Source: JAWLHU01 sp049324875 (GTDB lineage Bacteria > Bacillota > Sulfobacillia > Symbiobacteriales > Symbiobacteriaceae). From it: DNA of 64,000 nucleotides. The notes beneath the pieces are model-generated. The model was given only the letters and a program-made list of their open reading frames with translations, did not search any database and was not told where the DNA came from. Location: assembly GCA_049324875.1 (NCBI GenBank), contig JBMONC010000057.1:17238-81237 (forward strand), given 5' to 3'. The translations under genes were made by a program, and so were the position numbers. Shown here one piece after another: positions 25,879 to 34,490 of this stretch; the stretch's first letter is position 1; each line of letters opens with the position of its first letter.

Positions 25879-27693
25879 CTAGATAATCTCCAGTTCCTTC
25901 AGTTTCGCCTCGGGCACCACGCCGTTGACCCAGCCCCGGGCGGCGTAGTACTCCTGCAGCATCTCCTCCAACTCGGAGACCTGGCCGGCGCTGCCGCCGG
26001 TGCCCGGCTCGGTCAGGAACCGCTTCGGCAGGTAGTCGCTGCCCTCACCGATGCCGGCCAGGTTGTTGTAGTAGCGCTCCAGGTTGTAGATCCGCTCGCC
26101 CGCCTTCATCACATCCTCGGCCGTGTAGGGCTGGTCGGTCACGGCGCTGTAGGCCATGGCGTACTCAACGGCGCCCATGGAGAAGCTGGAGAACTTGCAG
26201 AGGTCCATCGAGTCACCGAAGGCGTGCAGGTCCTGGAAGATCTTCGTCAGCACGCCCTTGCCCTTCGGGGCGAGCCGGTCGGTCTGCTCGGGGATGCCCA
26301 GGACCTCCGAGGCGACGGTGTAGGCCCGCAGGTGGCAGGCGCCGCGGTTAGAGGTGGCGTAGCCAAGGCCGATGCCCTTGATGCCGCGCGGGTCGTAGGC
26401 CGGAATCGCCTGGCCCTTGACCGAGTTGGCGACCTCGGGCTTCCCGTAGGCGACGGCGGCGCCATAAGCGCCCAGGCCCAGGGTCCTGCCCAGCTCGCCC
26501 TCGGCGAAGGCGATCATCTCGGTCACCTGCACCATGCGAGCATGGTCGCCCCAGGCGATGCCGTTCTTCACGGCGCCCATCTCGGTCAGTTCCATATAGG
26601 CGGAGAAGACGTTGCCCAACTCGATGGTGTCCATGCCGTAGTCGTTGCACTGGTCCAGGAGCTTGGCGATCGCCCCGGCATCGGTGTGGCCGCAGTTGGC
26701 GCCCAGCGCCCAGGCGGTCTCGTACTCAAAGGACTCGGTCTTCACGCCGGCGTAAGGCCCTTCCTTGATCTCGACATACTTCTTGCAGGCCACCGGGCAG
26801 GCATGGCAGGTGGGCTCGTCGATCAGGTACTTCTCCCGGACGGTCTCGCCGGAGATCTCCTCGGCCTCCTCGTGGTGGGTTGCCTTCCCGTTGAAGGCGG
26901 GCAGGGCGCCGATCTCGTTGATGATGTTCATCAGCACGTTGGTGCCGTAGACGGAGAGGCCTCCCTTGCGAGGGGCGGTGAGCACGCCCTCCATGATCGC
27001 CTTCAGGCCAGCCTTGCGCGCCTCCTCAAAGGCGTCCTTCTTGTCGGGGGCGGGCTTCCACTGCGAGCCGATATCGCCGATGGCGACCACGGCCTTCAGG
27101 TTCTTGGAGCCCATGACGCAGCCGGTACCGCCGCGGCCTGCCGAGCGGTCGTGCTCATTCAGGATGGCGGCGAAGCGGACCCCGTTCTCGCCGGCGGGGC
27201 CGATCGCCATCACGGAGACGTTCTGCCCGCCGTGGCGCTCCTGCAGGATCTTGACCGTCTCGCGGACACCCTTGCCCCACAGGTCGGAGGCGTCGGCCAG
27301 GGTGACCTCACCGTTCTGGCAGATGGCGTAGACCGGCTTGTCCGCCCGGCCTTTGAAGAGCACGCCGTCGAACCCGGCCCAGCGGAGGCGTGCCGCCGAC
27401 CAGCCGCCCATGTGGGAGTCGGTGATGGTGCCGGTGAGCGGCGACTTGGTGCAGACCGCCAGACGGCCCGACATGTTGATGGCGCTCCCGGTCGTCGGCC
27501 CGTTCATGAAGCAGAGGAGGTTCTCCGGGGAGAGCGGATCCACCCGGGGCCCGTTGTCGAAGACGTACTTGACGCCCAGCCCGCGGGCGCCAATGTACTT
27601 GCGAGCGTCGTCCGGGTTGATTCCTTCATACTTGACCGAACCGGTGGTGAGGTCGACTCGGGCGATACGATCCGCATACCCAGTCAGCGTCAT
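25879..27693 (-). CDS. Aldehyde:ferredoxin oxidoreductase (tungsten/molybdopterin enzyme)
   Basis: The 604-residue cytoplasmic enzyme oxidises aldehydes to acids with ferredoxin as acceptor. The N-terminal AFOR domain shows ARGLGVKYVFD, NMSGRLAVCTKSPLTGTITDSH, split as NMSGRLAVCTKSPLTG and TITDSHMGG, and WAGFDGVLFKGRA. The [4Fe-4S] cluster ligands are Cys296, Cys299 and Cys303 (CHACPVAC), plus a fourth Cys in DSMDLCKF near the C terminus. ATG 27693 has GGAGG 8 bases upstream. The aldehyde substrate (broad AOR, GAPOR or another branch) cannot be decided from sequence. The neighbouring MoaD supports a pterin cofactor. Confidence 0.93.
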   Translation of the reverse strand: MTLTGYADRIARVDLTTGSVKYEGINPDDARKYIGARGLGVKYVFDNGPRVDPLSPENLLCFMNGPTTGSAINMSGRLAVCTKSPLTGTITDSHMGGWSAARLRWAGFDGVLFKGRADKPVYAICQNGEVTLADASDLWGKGVRETVKILQERHGGQNVSVMAIGPAGENGVRFAAILNEHDRSAGRGGTGCVMGSKNLKAVVAIGDIGSQWKPAPDKKDAFEEARKAGLKAIMEGVLTAPRKGGLSVYGTNVLMNIINEIGALPAFNGKATHHEEAEEISGETVREKYLIDEPTCHACPVACKKYVEIKEGPYAGVKTESFEYETAWALGANCGHTDAGAIAKLLDQCNDYGMDTIELGNVFSAYMELTEMGAVKNGIAWGDHARMVQVTEMIAFAEGELGRTLGLGAYGAAVAYGKPEVANSVKGQAIPAYDPRGIKGIGLGYATSNRGACHLRAYTVASEVLGIPEQTDRLAPKGKGVLTKIFQDLHAFGDSMDLCKFSSFSMGAVEYAMAYSAVTDQPYTAEDVMKAGERIYNLERYYNNLAGIGEGSDYLPKRFLTEPGTGGSAGQVSELEEMLQEYYAARGWVNGVVPEAKLKELEII

Positions 27694-27898
27694 GTTTATA
27701 ACCTCCACTTCTTGCTCTTGTCAATACTTCAATGTTCGCAGTGTATTCGGAATATCCTCTCTGTGTGTAAAATGATATGAGCCAGAAATGACAGATAGCA
27801 CGGGGGCGAGCAATAAAAAGAGGGGCGCCTGGAGGGCGCTCCCGGAGAGGATACCGGTGGGAGGAGCCGAATCGAATCGGGTAAGGAGGGATGGATCG

Positions 27899-28663
27899 AT
27901 GCAGGTCCGTGAGTGGGGGCGGTCCGGACAGCCGGTGGTGGTGCTTCTGCACGCCCTGGGTTGCCACAAGGGCTGGTGGGATTGGGTGGGACCGGCGCTG
28001 GGGAGCCGGTACCATGTGCTGGCGCCGGACTTCCGGGGCCACGGGGAGAGCGGCTGGAGCGACTCCTATGGGTTTGGCGACTACGCTGCGGACGTGGAGC
28101 AGCTGGTGGGCGGCAGGCCCTATGCGCTGGTGGGCCATTCGATGGGCGGGTATGTAGGGCTGGTGGTGGCCAGCCGGGGCGCAGCCCGTCCGCAGGCGCT
28201 GGTGGTGGTGGACATGAAGACCGGCAGCACGCCCCAGGAGCTGGCCGACCTGCAGGCTGCATCGCAGCGGCCGGGGCGGGTCTACGGCTCGCTGGAGGAG
28301 GCGGTCGGGCGGTACCGACTGGCCCCGCCGGAGCACGCCGTGCCGGCGGAACGGCTGGCGGTGGTTGCCCGGGAGAGCTACCGGCAGCAGCCCGACGGAA
28401 GCTGGGTGGAGCGCTTCGACCGGCGGGCGCTGGCCATTGAGCCGGTGGAGCCACTGCCGTTGGTCCGGACCGCCGGCTGCCCCATGCTCCTGGTCCGGGG
28501 GGAGAAGAGCCTGGTGATGGCTGCGGAGCCCGCCGCTGAGCTGGCGGCTGCGGCCGGAGCCCCGCTGGAGACCATGGCCGGCCTTTACCACCACCTGCCG
28601 CTGGAAGCGCCGGAGGAGTTGGCGGCGTTGATCGCCGGGTTCCTGGAGCGGTCGAGTTGGTAG
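27899..28663 (+). CDS. Alpha/beta hydrolase
   Basis: The 254-residue protein has the alpha/beta-hydrolase core: oxyanion-hole motif LLHALGCHKGWW, strand VLAPDFRGHGES, and nucleophile elbow VGHSMGGYV with Ser as nucleophile. A likely acid lies near residue 205 (LLVRGEKSLV region) and the terminal His in the GLYHHLPLE segment. ATG 27899 follows AAGGAGGG; the longer in-frame reading back to 27788 is basic and lacks homology. It is divergent from the AOR operon, and the AT-richer spacer 27694-27898 presumably holds both promoters. The substrate is unknown. Confidence 0.85.
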   Translation: MQVREWGRSGQPVVVLLHALGCHKGWWDWVGPALGSRYHVLAPDFRGHGESGWSDSYGFGDYAADVEQLVGGRPYALVGHSMGGYVGLVVASRGAARPQALVVVDMKTGSTPQELADLQAASQRPGRVYGSLEEAVGRYRLAPPEHAVPAERLAVVARESYRQQPDGSWVERFDRRALAIEPVEPLPLVRTAGCPMLLVRGEKSLVMAAEPAAELAAAAGAPLETMAGLYHHLPLEAPEELAALIAGFLERSSW

Positions 28664-28669
28664 AAAAGC

Positions 28670-28704
28670 GGTCCGCCCCGGTCTTGGCCGGGGCGGACCT
28701 TCTG
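28670..28704. terminator. Terminator between convergent genes
   Basis: GGTCCGCCCCGG (28670-28681) and CCGGGGCGGACC (28688-28699) form a perfect 12-bp stem with a 6-base loop, followed by TTCTGTCT on the plus strand and CGCTTTTC on the minus strand. Confidence 0.88.
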
Positions 28705-28705
28705 T

Positions 28706-29683
28706 CTAGTTCAGGGGCGCCAGATCCAGGGTGGTGTTGGTATCGGCGATCTCGTAGAGGCCGAGGATCCGGGTCAGAGCGTCGGCGGAGATCATGGTCC
28801 GGCCGTGGATGATCACGGGCGCCTTGGTCATGCTGATCATGTTCCGGGTAATGTACCGGACGTTGTTCTCGTTCATCTCCGCCTCGCTCTGGTCGACCCA
28901 GAACCAGGCCATCCGGTCGGGCATGGTGGCCGTCACCATCCGCTCCGTGGGATCCCACTGGACGTGGCCGCCGGCCTTTTCCACCACGAAGCGGAGCGGC
29001 ACCATCAGCACCCCATCCATCACCACCGCATCCTGACCGGCGGGGAGCTTATTGCCGTTCACGGTGATCCCGGTGGGCTGGGCGTGGTTGGCCGGCACCG
29101 GGAGGATGAGCGAGGCCACCTCCACCTGCTTCACCTGCCGGATGGAGACGCCGGTGAACTCCTTCCCCCGGACGATCACCTGCTTGCCCGCCAGCCCCTG
29201 GAAGAGCGCCTCGTCCCCGATCAGCCCCCAGCCGTTGACCGTGTAGAAGCCGCCCTCGAGGTCGGTGTACTCGATCTTCCCCTCCAGGGTGACCTCGCCG
29301 TCGACCGTGACAGGCTCCTGCAGGGCCGCCTTCTCTTCCTCCACCAGCGAAAGCTGATCGACGACGAGGGACTTGACCATGCGGATCGACATGCCTTCGA
29401 ACTCCTTGCCGGAAACCTTGACCTTCTTGCCCAGGTAGCTCGCAAACTCCATCTCACCCATCAGGGACCAGTCGCCGACCTTATAGTAGCCGCCCTCCAG
29501 GTCGACATACTCCACAACGCCCTCCAGGGTGATGGTGCCGTCGGCGTTGATGGTCTCGGAGACGGGGGCAGGATCCTGGACCTTGACCGGGGCCGTCTCC
29601 GCGGCGAAAGCGGTCATGCTGGTCAGCACCACCAGCACAGCGGTTGCAGCCAAGGCTGGTTTCATACGCTTGATCATCATCAT
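28706..29683 (-). CDS. Secreted protein with two tandem repeats and a copper-amine-oxidase-like N domain
   Basis: The 325-residue protein has a signal peptide (about residues 1-27, ending AFAAE). Two tandem repeats of about 65 residues follow, each starting TLEG-x-EYxDLEGGxY and ending KEFxGxSIRxVK. A C-terminal stalk-type domain then shows ITVNGNKL, VMDGVLMVPLRFVVEKAGG and VQWDPTERMVTATM. The last domain matches the copper amine oxidase N-terminal-like family, which in Firmicutes is found in many secreted wall-associated proteins without oxidase activity. Three in-frame ATGs lie at 29683-29677 after an AGGAGG site. The function is unknown; surface structural or polysaccharide-binding roles are plausible. 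Confidence 0.82.
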   Translation of the reverse strand: MMMIKRMKPALAATAVLVVLTSMTAFAAETAPVKVQDPAPVSETINADGTITLEGVVEYVDLEGGYYKVGDWSLMGEMEFASYLGKKVKVSGKEFEGMSIRMVKSLVVDQLSLVEEEKAALQEPVTVDGEVTLEGKIEYTDLEGGFYTVNGWGLIGDEALFQGLAGKQVIVRGKEFTGVSIRQVKQVEVASLILPVPANHAQPTGITVNGNKLPAGQDAVVMDGVLMVPLRFVVEKAGGHVQWDPTERMVTATMPDRMAWFWVDQSEAEMNENNVRYITRNMISMTKAPVIIHGRTMISADALTRILGLYEIADTNTTLDLAPLN

Positions 29684-29877
29684 ATGGATGGGATCCTCCT
29701 TTTTGTTGCCGTGGCGTTCCTCGCCCGGTTCTCCCCTTCCGCTCTTACAGACGGGGGCATGTGGGAATGGGTTTCAGTTCGCCTCCCGCGATCTGGCCGT
29801 GCAGGCGAACAACTGTGGATCTGTGGTACCATGTTCAAGACCAGCCGCCGCGACCGGTGGCGGAACGAAGGGAGAGG

Positions 29878-30315
29878 GTGGCTCTGCTCGCGGAGTTCAA
29901 GCGCTTCGCCCTGCGAGGCAACGTGCTGGACCTGGCCGTCGGTGTGGTGATCGGTGCGGCCTTTAACAAGATCGTGACCTCGTTCGTCAACGATCTGCTC
30001 ATGCCCCCGCTGGGGCTGCTGGTAGGCAGGGTAGACTTTTCAAATTTGTACATTAACCTCAGTGAGCGGGAGTTCGGGTCGCTGGCGCAGGCCCGTGAGG
30101 CGGGGGCGCCGGTGATCGCCTACGGCGGCTTTCTGAACAACATCCTCGATTTCGTGATCGTCGCCTTTGCGGTCTTTCTGCTGGTGCGCCAGGTGAATCG
30201 CTGGATGCCGAAGACGCCTGCAGAGAGCGTGCGGACCAAGGAGTGCCAATACTGCACCTCCGCTATTCCGGTCAACGCGATCCGCTGCCCGCAGTGCACA
30301 TCCCACCTGGCCTAG
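29878..30315 (+). CDS. mscL: Large-conductance mechanosensitive channel
   Basis: MscL is the pentameric emergency valve opened by membrane tension. The 145-residue protein shows the first-helix signature EFKRFALRGNVLDLAVGVVIGAAF, split as EFKRFALRGNVLDLAVG and VVIGAAFNKIV, a periplasmic loop, the second helix with DFVIVAFAVFLLVR, and a C-terminal CxxC-CxxC zinc ribbon (CQYC and CPQC) typical of Firmicute MscL. The GTG at 29878 is the only start giving the normal N terminus, although its GGGAGAGG site is rather close. Confidence 0.93.
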   Translation: MALLAEFKRFALRGNVLDLAVGVVIGAAFNKIVTSFVNDLLMPPLGLLVGRVDFSNLYINLSEREFGSLAQAREAGAPVIAYGGFLNNILDFVIVAFAVFLLVRQVNRWMPKTPAESVRTKECQYCTSAIPVNAIRCPQCTSHLA

Positions 30316-30320
30316 CAAGG

Positions 30321-30346
30321 AGCCCCGCCGGCGAACCGGCGGGGCT
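30321..30346. terminator. Terminator between mscL and bshB2
   Basis: AGCCCCGCCGG and CCGGCGGGGCT form a perfect 11-bp stem with a GAA-type loop between the two convergent stops. The U-tract is weak on both strands. Confidence 0.75.
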
Positions 30347-30351
30347 TCGGC

Positions 30352-31008
30352 TCAGTCAAACTTCCAGATCCAGTAGCGCTCCTGGGAGCGCTCCCGGCTC
30401 ATCCGCTCCCGGAGCGCCGGGTCGGATTCCATCTTGGCGAGCATGTTCTCGCTCTGGGACCGGTGGGCCTTGATGGCAGCCAGCTTGGTCTCCCAGACGG
30501 CGCTGGTATCCACCACCAGGTCGGGGTCGCCCAGTGCGGCAGAGGCCTTGCCGAAGGCGCGGGTGTGGACCGGCGGGCGCTCTGCCGGCTCCATCTGGGC
30601 CACGGCTCGCACGGTGGCGGCGCCAAGGGCCATGTGGTCCGGGTGGACGCTGTAGAGCGGGTGGTAGGTGATGATCAGCGACGGCCGGATCTCCTCGATG
30701 ATCACCCGCAGACGGGCCGCCAGCTCATCGGGGTCGAGGAACTCGGTGGTCTTGTCCCGAATCCCGAGAAAGCGCAGGTCGGTAATGCCCAGGATGCGGC
30801 AGGCCTCCCGCAGCTCCCGCTCCCGCAGGTCGGGAAGGCTCTCGCGGGTGGCGAAGGGCGGCCGGCCCATGTTCCGGCCCATCTCCCCCCGGGTACCGCA
30901 GACGTAGGTGACCGGAACACCCTCCCGGGCGTAGAGGGCGATGGTGCCGCCGACGGCAAAGGTCTCATCGTCGGGGTGGGGCATGATCACGAGGATGTGG
31001 CGATGCAT
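30352..31008 (-). CDS. bshB2: Bacillithiol biosynthesis deacetylase BshB2 (LmbE family)
   Basis: The 218-residue LmbE-type metal-dependent deacetylase removes the acetyl group from N-acetylglucosaminyl-malate in bacillithiol synthesis. The zinc site is formed by the HPDDE motif near residue 11 and the HPDH motif near residue 122. TRGEMGRNMGRPPFATRESLP and AAIKAHRSQS closely follow the BshB2 (YojG) subgroup. It lies 15 bases after the yojF homologue, the same pairing as yojF-yojG in Bacillus. The other bacillithiol genes (bshA, bshC) are not in the window. Confidence 0.9.
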   Translation of the reverse strand: MHRHILVIMPHPDDETFAVGGTIALYAREGVPVTYVCGTRGEMGRNMGRPPFATRESLPDLRERELREACRILGITDLRFLGIRDKTTEFLDPDELAARLRVIIEEIRPSLIITYHPLYSVHPDHMALGAATVRAVAQMEPAERPPVHTRAFGKASAALGDPDLVVDTSAVWETKLAAIKAHRSQSENMLAKMESDPALRERMSRERSQERYWIWKFD

Positions 31009-31023
31009 GTCGAATGTGACCTC

Positions 31024-31377
31024 CTATAGGGGGAAGGGCGTCTCGCTCAACTGGAGGGCGACGGCCAGGCGGCCTTCGGCATCGTGCCCGGCCAGCAGGA
31101 GCCGGCCCTCGGGGGTCACCTCGAAATCGGTCAGCCCTTCCGCATAGATCCACCCCTGCTCCATCTGCAGTCCGGCCCGGTAGGGGCCGGCACCGGTGAT
31201 CACCCCGCGGTGAAAGCGGACCACGGCGTTCCGGACGTAAGCGCAGACCGCCATGGACTGGTGCTCCGCCGACTCGCCGGCATAGGCCCCATTGGTCGTC
31301 TCCAGGTGGAGGTAAACCGCTTTGCCGGTAAAGGCGTTGAGTGCGGCCTGAACCTCCTCGCGCACGATCGGCTTCAT
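31024..31377 (-). CDS. yojF: YojF-like protein (DUF1806), partner of BshB2
   Basis: The 117-residue protein reproduces the YojF pattern: an MKPIVREEVQAALNAF start, VYLHLETTNGAYA, RFHRGVITGAGPYRAGL and the C-terminal LSETPFPL. Members are small beta-rich proteins of unknown function that co-occur with BshB2, so a role in bacillithiol metabolism is inferred from linkage. ATG 31377 follows GGAGGAAGG; the longer frame up to 31443 runs through the promoter. It is the first gene of a two-gene operon. Confidence 0.88.
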   Translation of the reverse strand: MKPIVREEVQAALNAFTGKAVYLHLETTNGAYAGESAEHQSMAVCAYVRNAVVRFHRGVITGAGPYRAGLQMEQGWIYAEGLTDFEVTPEGRLLLAGHDAEGRLAVALQLSETPFPL

Positions 31378-31414
31378 CGACCTTCCTCCGTCTGTGACAC
31401 ATGTTTGAGTATTA

Positions 31415-31443
31415 ACTATAGCACCCAGTGCCGGTTCGGCCAA
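31415..31443 (-). promoter_or_regulatory. Promoter of the yojF-bshB2 operon
   Basis: TTGGCC (31443-31438) and TATAGT (31420-31415) are 17 bases apart on the minus strand, 38 bases before the yojF start codon. Confidence 0.7.
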
Positions 31444-31459
31444 GAGGAACGTATGCGGC

Positions 31460-31481
31460 AGCCCCCTCCGGGGAGGGGGCT
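31460..31481 (-). terminator. Hairpin after the tautomerase gene
   Basis: AGCCCCCTCC and GGAGGGGGCT form a perfect 10-bp stem with a tiny loop, 10 bases after the tautomerase stop. There is no clear T-run, so its strength as a terminator is uncertain. Confidence 0.6.
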
Positions 31482-31491
31482 GGTCTCGCTG

Positions 31492-31863
31492 CTACGGGGC
31501 GTCCGCCACCAGTTCATCGCCGCGCGCCCAGTCCTCCCGGGCCTTCTCGTAGAGAATCGTCCGGACCCGCTCCAGGGGGACGTTCAGAATCTCCGCGGCC
31601 GCGTGGGTGAGCGCTTTCACCAGGGCCCGCTTCTGGTCGAGGTTCCGGCCCGGGAGAAACTCCACCCGAATCACCGGCAGCCCGAAGTGATGGTGGCCGT
31701 CGGCCATGTAGACATCGCCCGGGTCCACAGCGCGGGTCAGGACCCGAACGGTGTGAGGCGGAGCCTGGAATGCCTGCATGACGGCCTCGGCCATGCAAAC
31801 CTGCATCCGGTGGCGGTCGGCCTCATGCAGACCAGCGGCATAGTCAACCGTGACGACCGGCAT
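31492..31863 (-). CDS. Tandem-fused 4-oxalocrotonate tautomerase family protein
   Basis: The 123-residue protein looks like two 4-OT-type units joined head to tail. The first begins MPVVTVDYAAG, giving Pro1 after Met removal (the catalytic base in this superfamily). The second begins LPVIRVEFLPGRNLDQKR, split as LPVIRVEFLPGRN and LDQKRALVKAL, with the typical VPLERVRTILYE strand. The second proline is internal and cannot act as an N-terminal base. ATG 31863 is favoured over the in-frame ATG at 31869 because it exposes Pro1 and has GGAGGAGG 6 bases upstream. The substrate is unknown. Confidence 0.85.
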   Translation of the reverse strand: MPVVTVDYAAGLHEADRHRMQVCMAEAVMQAFQAPPHTVRVLTRAVDPGDVYMADGHHHFGLPVIRVEFLPGRNLDQKRALVKALTHAAAEILNVPLERVRTILYEKAREDWARGDELVADAP

Positions 31864-32055
31864 CGACATCCTCCTCCTTGGGCGATCTGGTAGGGACCAG
31901 GTAGGAGCAGTTTCTGCATCGGAGGCCTGGACCCCTGCAGATTGATCGGAAATAGCTGGTTTGGTCACAGGGAACGCGGGACGCTTCTTGAATAAAGAAG
32001 GTGAGGGACGCGGTCGCTCGCGCGCCCGGGGTGGCACACGCAGGGAGGGCGGAAC

Positions 32056-34458
32056 ATGCAGGACTTTGAGAAGCTCGGCGCTTTCCACCTGGGCCGTGAG
32101 TTCGACAGGGAGACGCAGCGTCCCACGGAGGAATTGCTTCTTTACGACGCCAAGGATCTGGTCACACACGCCGTCGTCATCGGCATGACCGGCAGCGGGA
32201 AGACGGGCCTCAGCATCTCGCTCCTGGAGGAGGCGGCGATCGACGGGGTGCCGGCGATCATCATTGACCCCAAGGGCGACATGGGCAACCTGCTGCTCAC
32301 CTTCCCCGACCTGCGCGGGCCGGACTTCGCGCCCTGGGTCAGCGAGGCGGAGGCGGCCCGGAAGGGGCTCTCGGTGGAGGCCTATGCGGAGGCGCAGGCC
32401 CAACTCTGGCGGGAGGGGCTTGCCAGGTGGGGGCAGGATGGCGAGCGGATCCGCCGGCTCCGGGCCAGCGCTGAGTTCGCCATCTATACCCCGGGCAGCA
32501 CCGCCGGCCTCCCCGTCTCGATTCTGGCCTCCTTCGCAGCGCCACCGCCCTCGGTCCTGGAGGACCCGGAGCTTTTGGGGGACCGGGTGCAGACGGTGGT
32601 CAGCAGCCTGCTGGGGCTGCTCCAGATTCCGGCCGATCCGCTCCGCAGCCGGGAGCACATCTTCCTCGCCCACCTGGTGGAGCACAACTGGCGGGTTGGG
32701 CAGAGCCTGGATCTGGCTTCGCTGATCGCACAGATTCAGGCGCCGCCGCTGGAGCGGGTGGGCGTGATGGACCTGGAGACCTTCTACCCGGCCCGGGAGC
32801 GGTTCGCGCTGGCGATGCAGCTGAATGGCCTGGTGGCCAGCCCTGGCTTCCAGATGTGGCTGCAGGGCGAGTCGCTGGAGATCGACCGCATCCTCTACAC
32901 CGCCCAGGGGAAGCCCCGGATCTCCATCTTCTCCATCGCCCATCTGGACGATGCAGAGCGCATGTTCTTCGTCTCACTGCTGCTGAACCAGGTGGTCAGC
33001 TGGATGAGAGCGCAGCGGGGAACGCCCAGCCTCCGGGCGCTGCTTTACATGGATGAGGTTTTCGGCTACCTGCCGCCCAACGGGAACCCGCCCTCGAAGC
33101 GGCCGCTGATGATCCTGCTCAAGCAGGCCCGGGCCATCGGCCTGGGGGTGATGCTGGCCACGCAGAACCCGGTGGATCTGGACTACAAGGCGCTCTCCAA
33201 CGCCGGAACATGGTTCCTCGGGCGGCTGCAGACGGAGCGGGACAAGGCCCGGGTGCTGGACGGGCTGGAGGGGGCCAGCGGGGCAGGGGGGTTTGACCGG
33301 GGCGAGATGGAGCGGCTGCTCAGTGCCCTGGGCAGCCGGGTCTTCCTCATGCACAACGTGCACGAGGAGGGGCCGGTCCTCTTCAGCACCCGCTGGGCGA
33401 TGTCCTACCTGCCCGGGCCGCTCACCCGGGAACAGATTCGCTCGCTCGCGGTCCCGGCGCAGGCCCCTGTGGCGGCGGCTGCCGCCAGCCCGGCAGTGGC
33501 GGAGAGCAGGCCGGCCGTGCCGGGCATGACCGGCCAGCGACCGGCCCTCCCGCCGGAGATCCCGCAGTTCTACCTGGAGGTGCGCTCCAGGGAGGTGGAC
33601 GGGGAGCGGCTGGTCTACCAGCCGATGGTCTACGGGTACGCCGCCGTCCACCTCAAGGAGGCCAAGCTCAAGATCACCGCGACGGAGGCCTCGGGGTGGA
33701 TGACGCCCGTGCTCGACCAGCCGATCCCGGTGGACTGGGCGCGGGGAGCGGCCACGCCGCTCCAGCCGGAGGAGCTGAGCGAGCAGCCGGAGCCCGGCGG
33801 CCTCTTTGCCCCGCCCCCCGGCCAGGCGGTGCGGGCCAAGGCCGTAAGCGGGTGGAGCAGGGCGCTGGCCGATGAGCTCTACCGGAACTACCACCTATCG
33901 CTGCTGCAGAGCCGTGAGTTCGGGCTGGTCTCGCAGCCGGGCGAGTCGGAGCGGGAGTTCCGCATCCGGCTGCGGGACGAGGCCCGGACCCGGCGGGACG
34001 AGCTGGTGGATGGACTCCGCCGGAAGTATGCCCCCCGGCTGGCCAGCCTCGAGGAGCGGCTTCGCCGGGCCGAGGAGCGGCATCAGCGGGAGCAGGCCGA
34101 GCGGCTCGAGTCGGCGGTCTCCTTCGGTGCCTCGCTGCTGGGCGCCCTCCTGGGCGGCGGACGGCGGCGCCGGGGCAGCACCGCCGCCCTGCGGGGGCTG
34201 GGCCGGTCGGTCAAGCAGTCCCAGGACGTCGGCCGCGCCGCCGAGTCGGTGGAGGCTGTCCGGCAGCAGTTGGCCGACCTGGAGGCGGAGCTGCAGCAGG
34301 AGATCCAGCAGGCCGAATGGCTGGCGGACACGACCGCTGCGCCGCTGGAGATCCTCTTGGTCAGGCCCCGCAAGGCGGATATCGACGTGCGGTTCGCCTG
34401 CCTGCTCTGGGCGCCCCACTGGCTGGGCCCCGACGGGCAGTTGCGCCCCGCCTGGTAG
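32056..34458 (+). CDS. HerA-like/DUF853-type ATPase with C-terminal coiled coils
   Basis: The 800-residue protein has an FtsK/HerA-class ATPase core. Walker A is GMTGSGKT at residues 43-50, followed by IIIDPKGDMGNLL (a HerA/DUF853 hallmark). Walker B is LLYMDE with Asp333-Glu334, and GVMLATQNPVDLDYKALSNAG, split as GVMLATQNPVDLDY and KALSNAGTW, resembles sensor and arginine-finger strands. From about residue 630 it becomes highly charged coiled coil, interrupted near 700 by a Gly/Leu-rich stretch (ASLLGALLGGG) and an Arg cluster. It could pump or translocate nucleic acid, but no partner nuclease of the NurA type is adjacent. SfsA follows 32 bases later. The gene is probably monocistronic or co-transcribed with sfsA. 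Confidence 0.82.
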   Translation: MQDFEKLGAFHLGREFDRETQRPTEELLLYDAKDLVTHAVVIGMTGSGKTGLSISLLEEAAIDGVPAIIIDPKGDMGNLLLTFPDLRGPDFAPWVSEAEAARKGLSVEAYAEAQAQLWREGLARWGQDGERIRRLRASAEFAIYTPGSTAGLPVSILASFAAPPPSVLEDPELLGDRVQTVVSSLLGLLQIPADPLRSREHIFLAHLVEHNWRVGQSLDLASLIAQIQAPPLERVGVMDLETFYPARERFALAMQLNGLVASPGFQMWLQGESLEIDRILYTAQGKPRISIFSIAHLDDAERMFFVSLLLNQVVSWMRAQRGTPSLRALLYMDEVFGYLPPNGNPPSKRPLMILLKQARAIGLGVMLATQNPVDLDYKALSNAGTWFLGRLQTERDKARVLDGLEGASGAGGFDRGEMERLLSALGSRVFLMHNVHEEGPVLFSTRWAMSYLPGPLTREQIRSLAVPAQAPVAAAAASPAVAESRPAVPGMTGQRPALPPEIPQFYLEVRSREVDGERLVYQPMVYGYAAVHLKEAKLKITATEASGWMTPVLDQPIPVDWARGAATPLQPEELSEQPEPGGLFAPPPGQAVRAKAVSGWSRALADELYRNYHLSLLQSREFGLVSQPGESEREFRIRLRDEARTRRDELVDGLRRKYAPRLASLEERLRRAEERHQREQAERLESAVSFGASLLGALLGGGRRRRGSTAALRGLGRSVKQSQDVGRAAESVEAVRQQLADLEAELQQEIQQAEWLADTTAAPLEILLVRPRKADIDVRFACLLWAPHWLGPDGQLRPAW

Positions 34459-34490
34459 AAAGGCCCCGGGTGGCGGATGGGAGGCCGCGA

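Noticed and set aside
27696..27724. TTGACA-N17-TTATAA on the minus strand as the AOR promoter
   Set aside because: Transcription would start inside the gene and the Shine-Dalgarno would lie in the spacer, so the real promoter must be further upstream.
31983..31999. CTTCTT-N5-AAGAAG hairpin upstream of the HerA-like gene
   Set aside because: Too short and AT-rich to support a function; such hairpins occur by chance.
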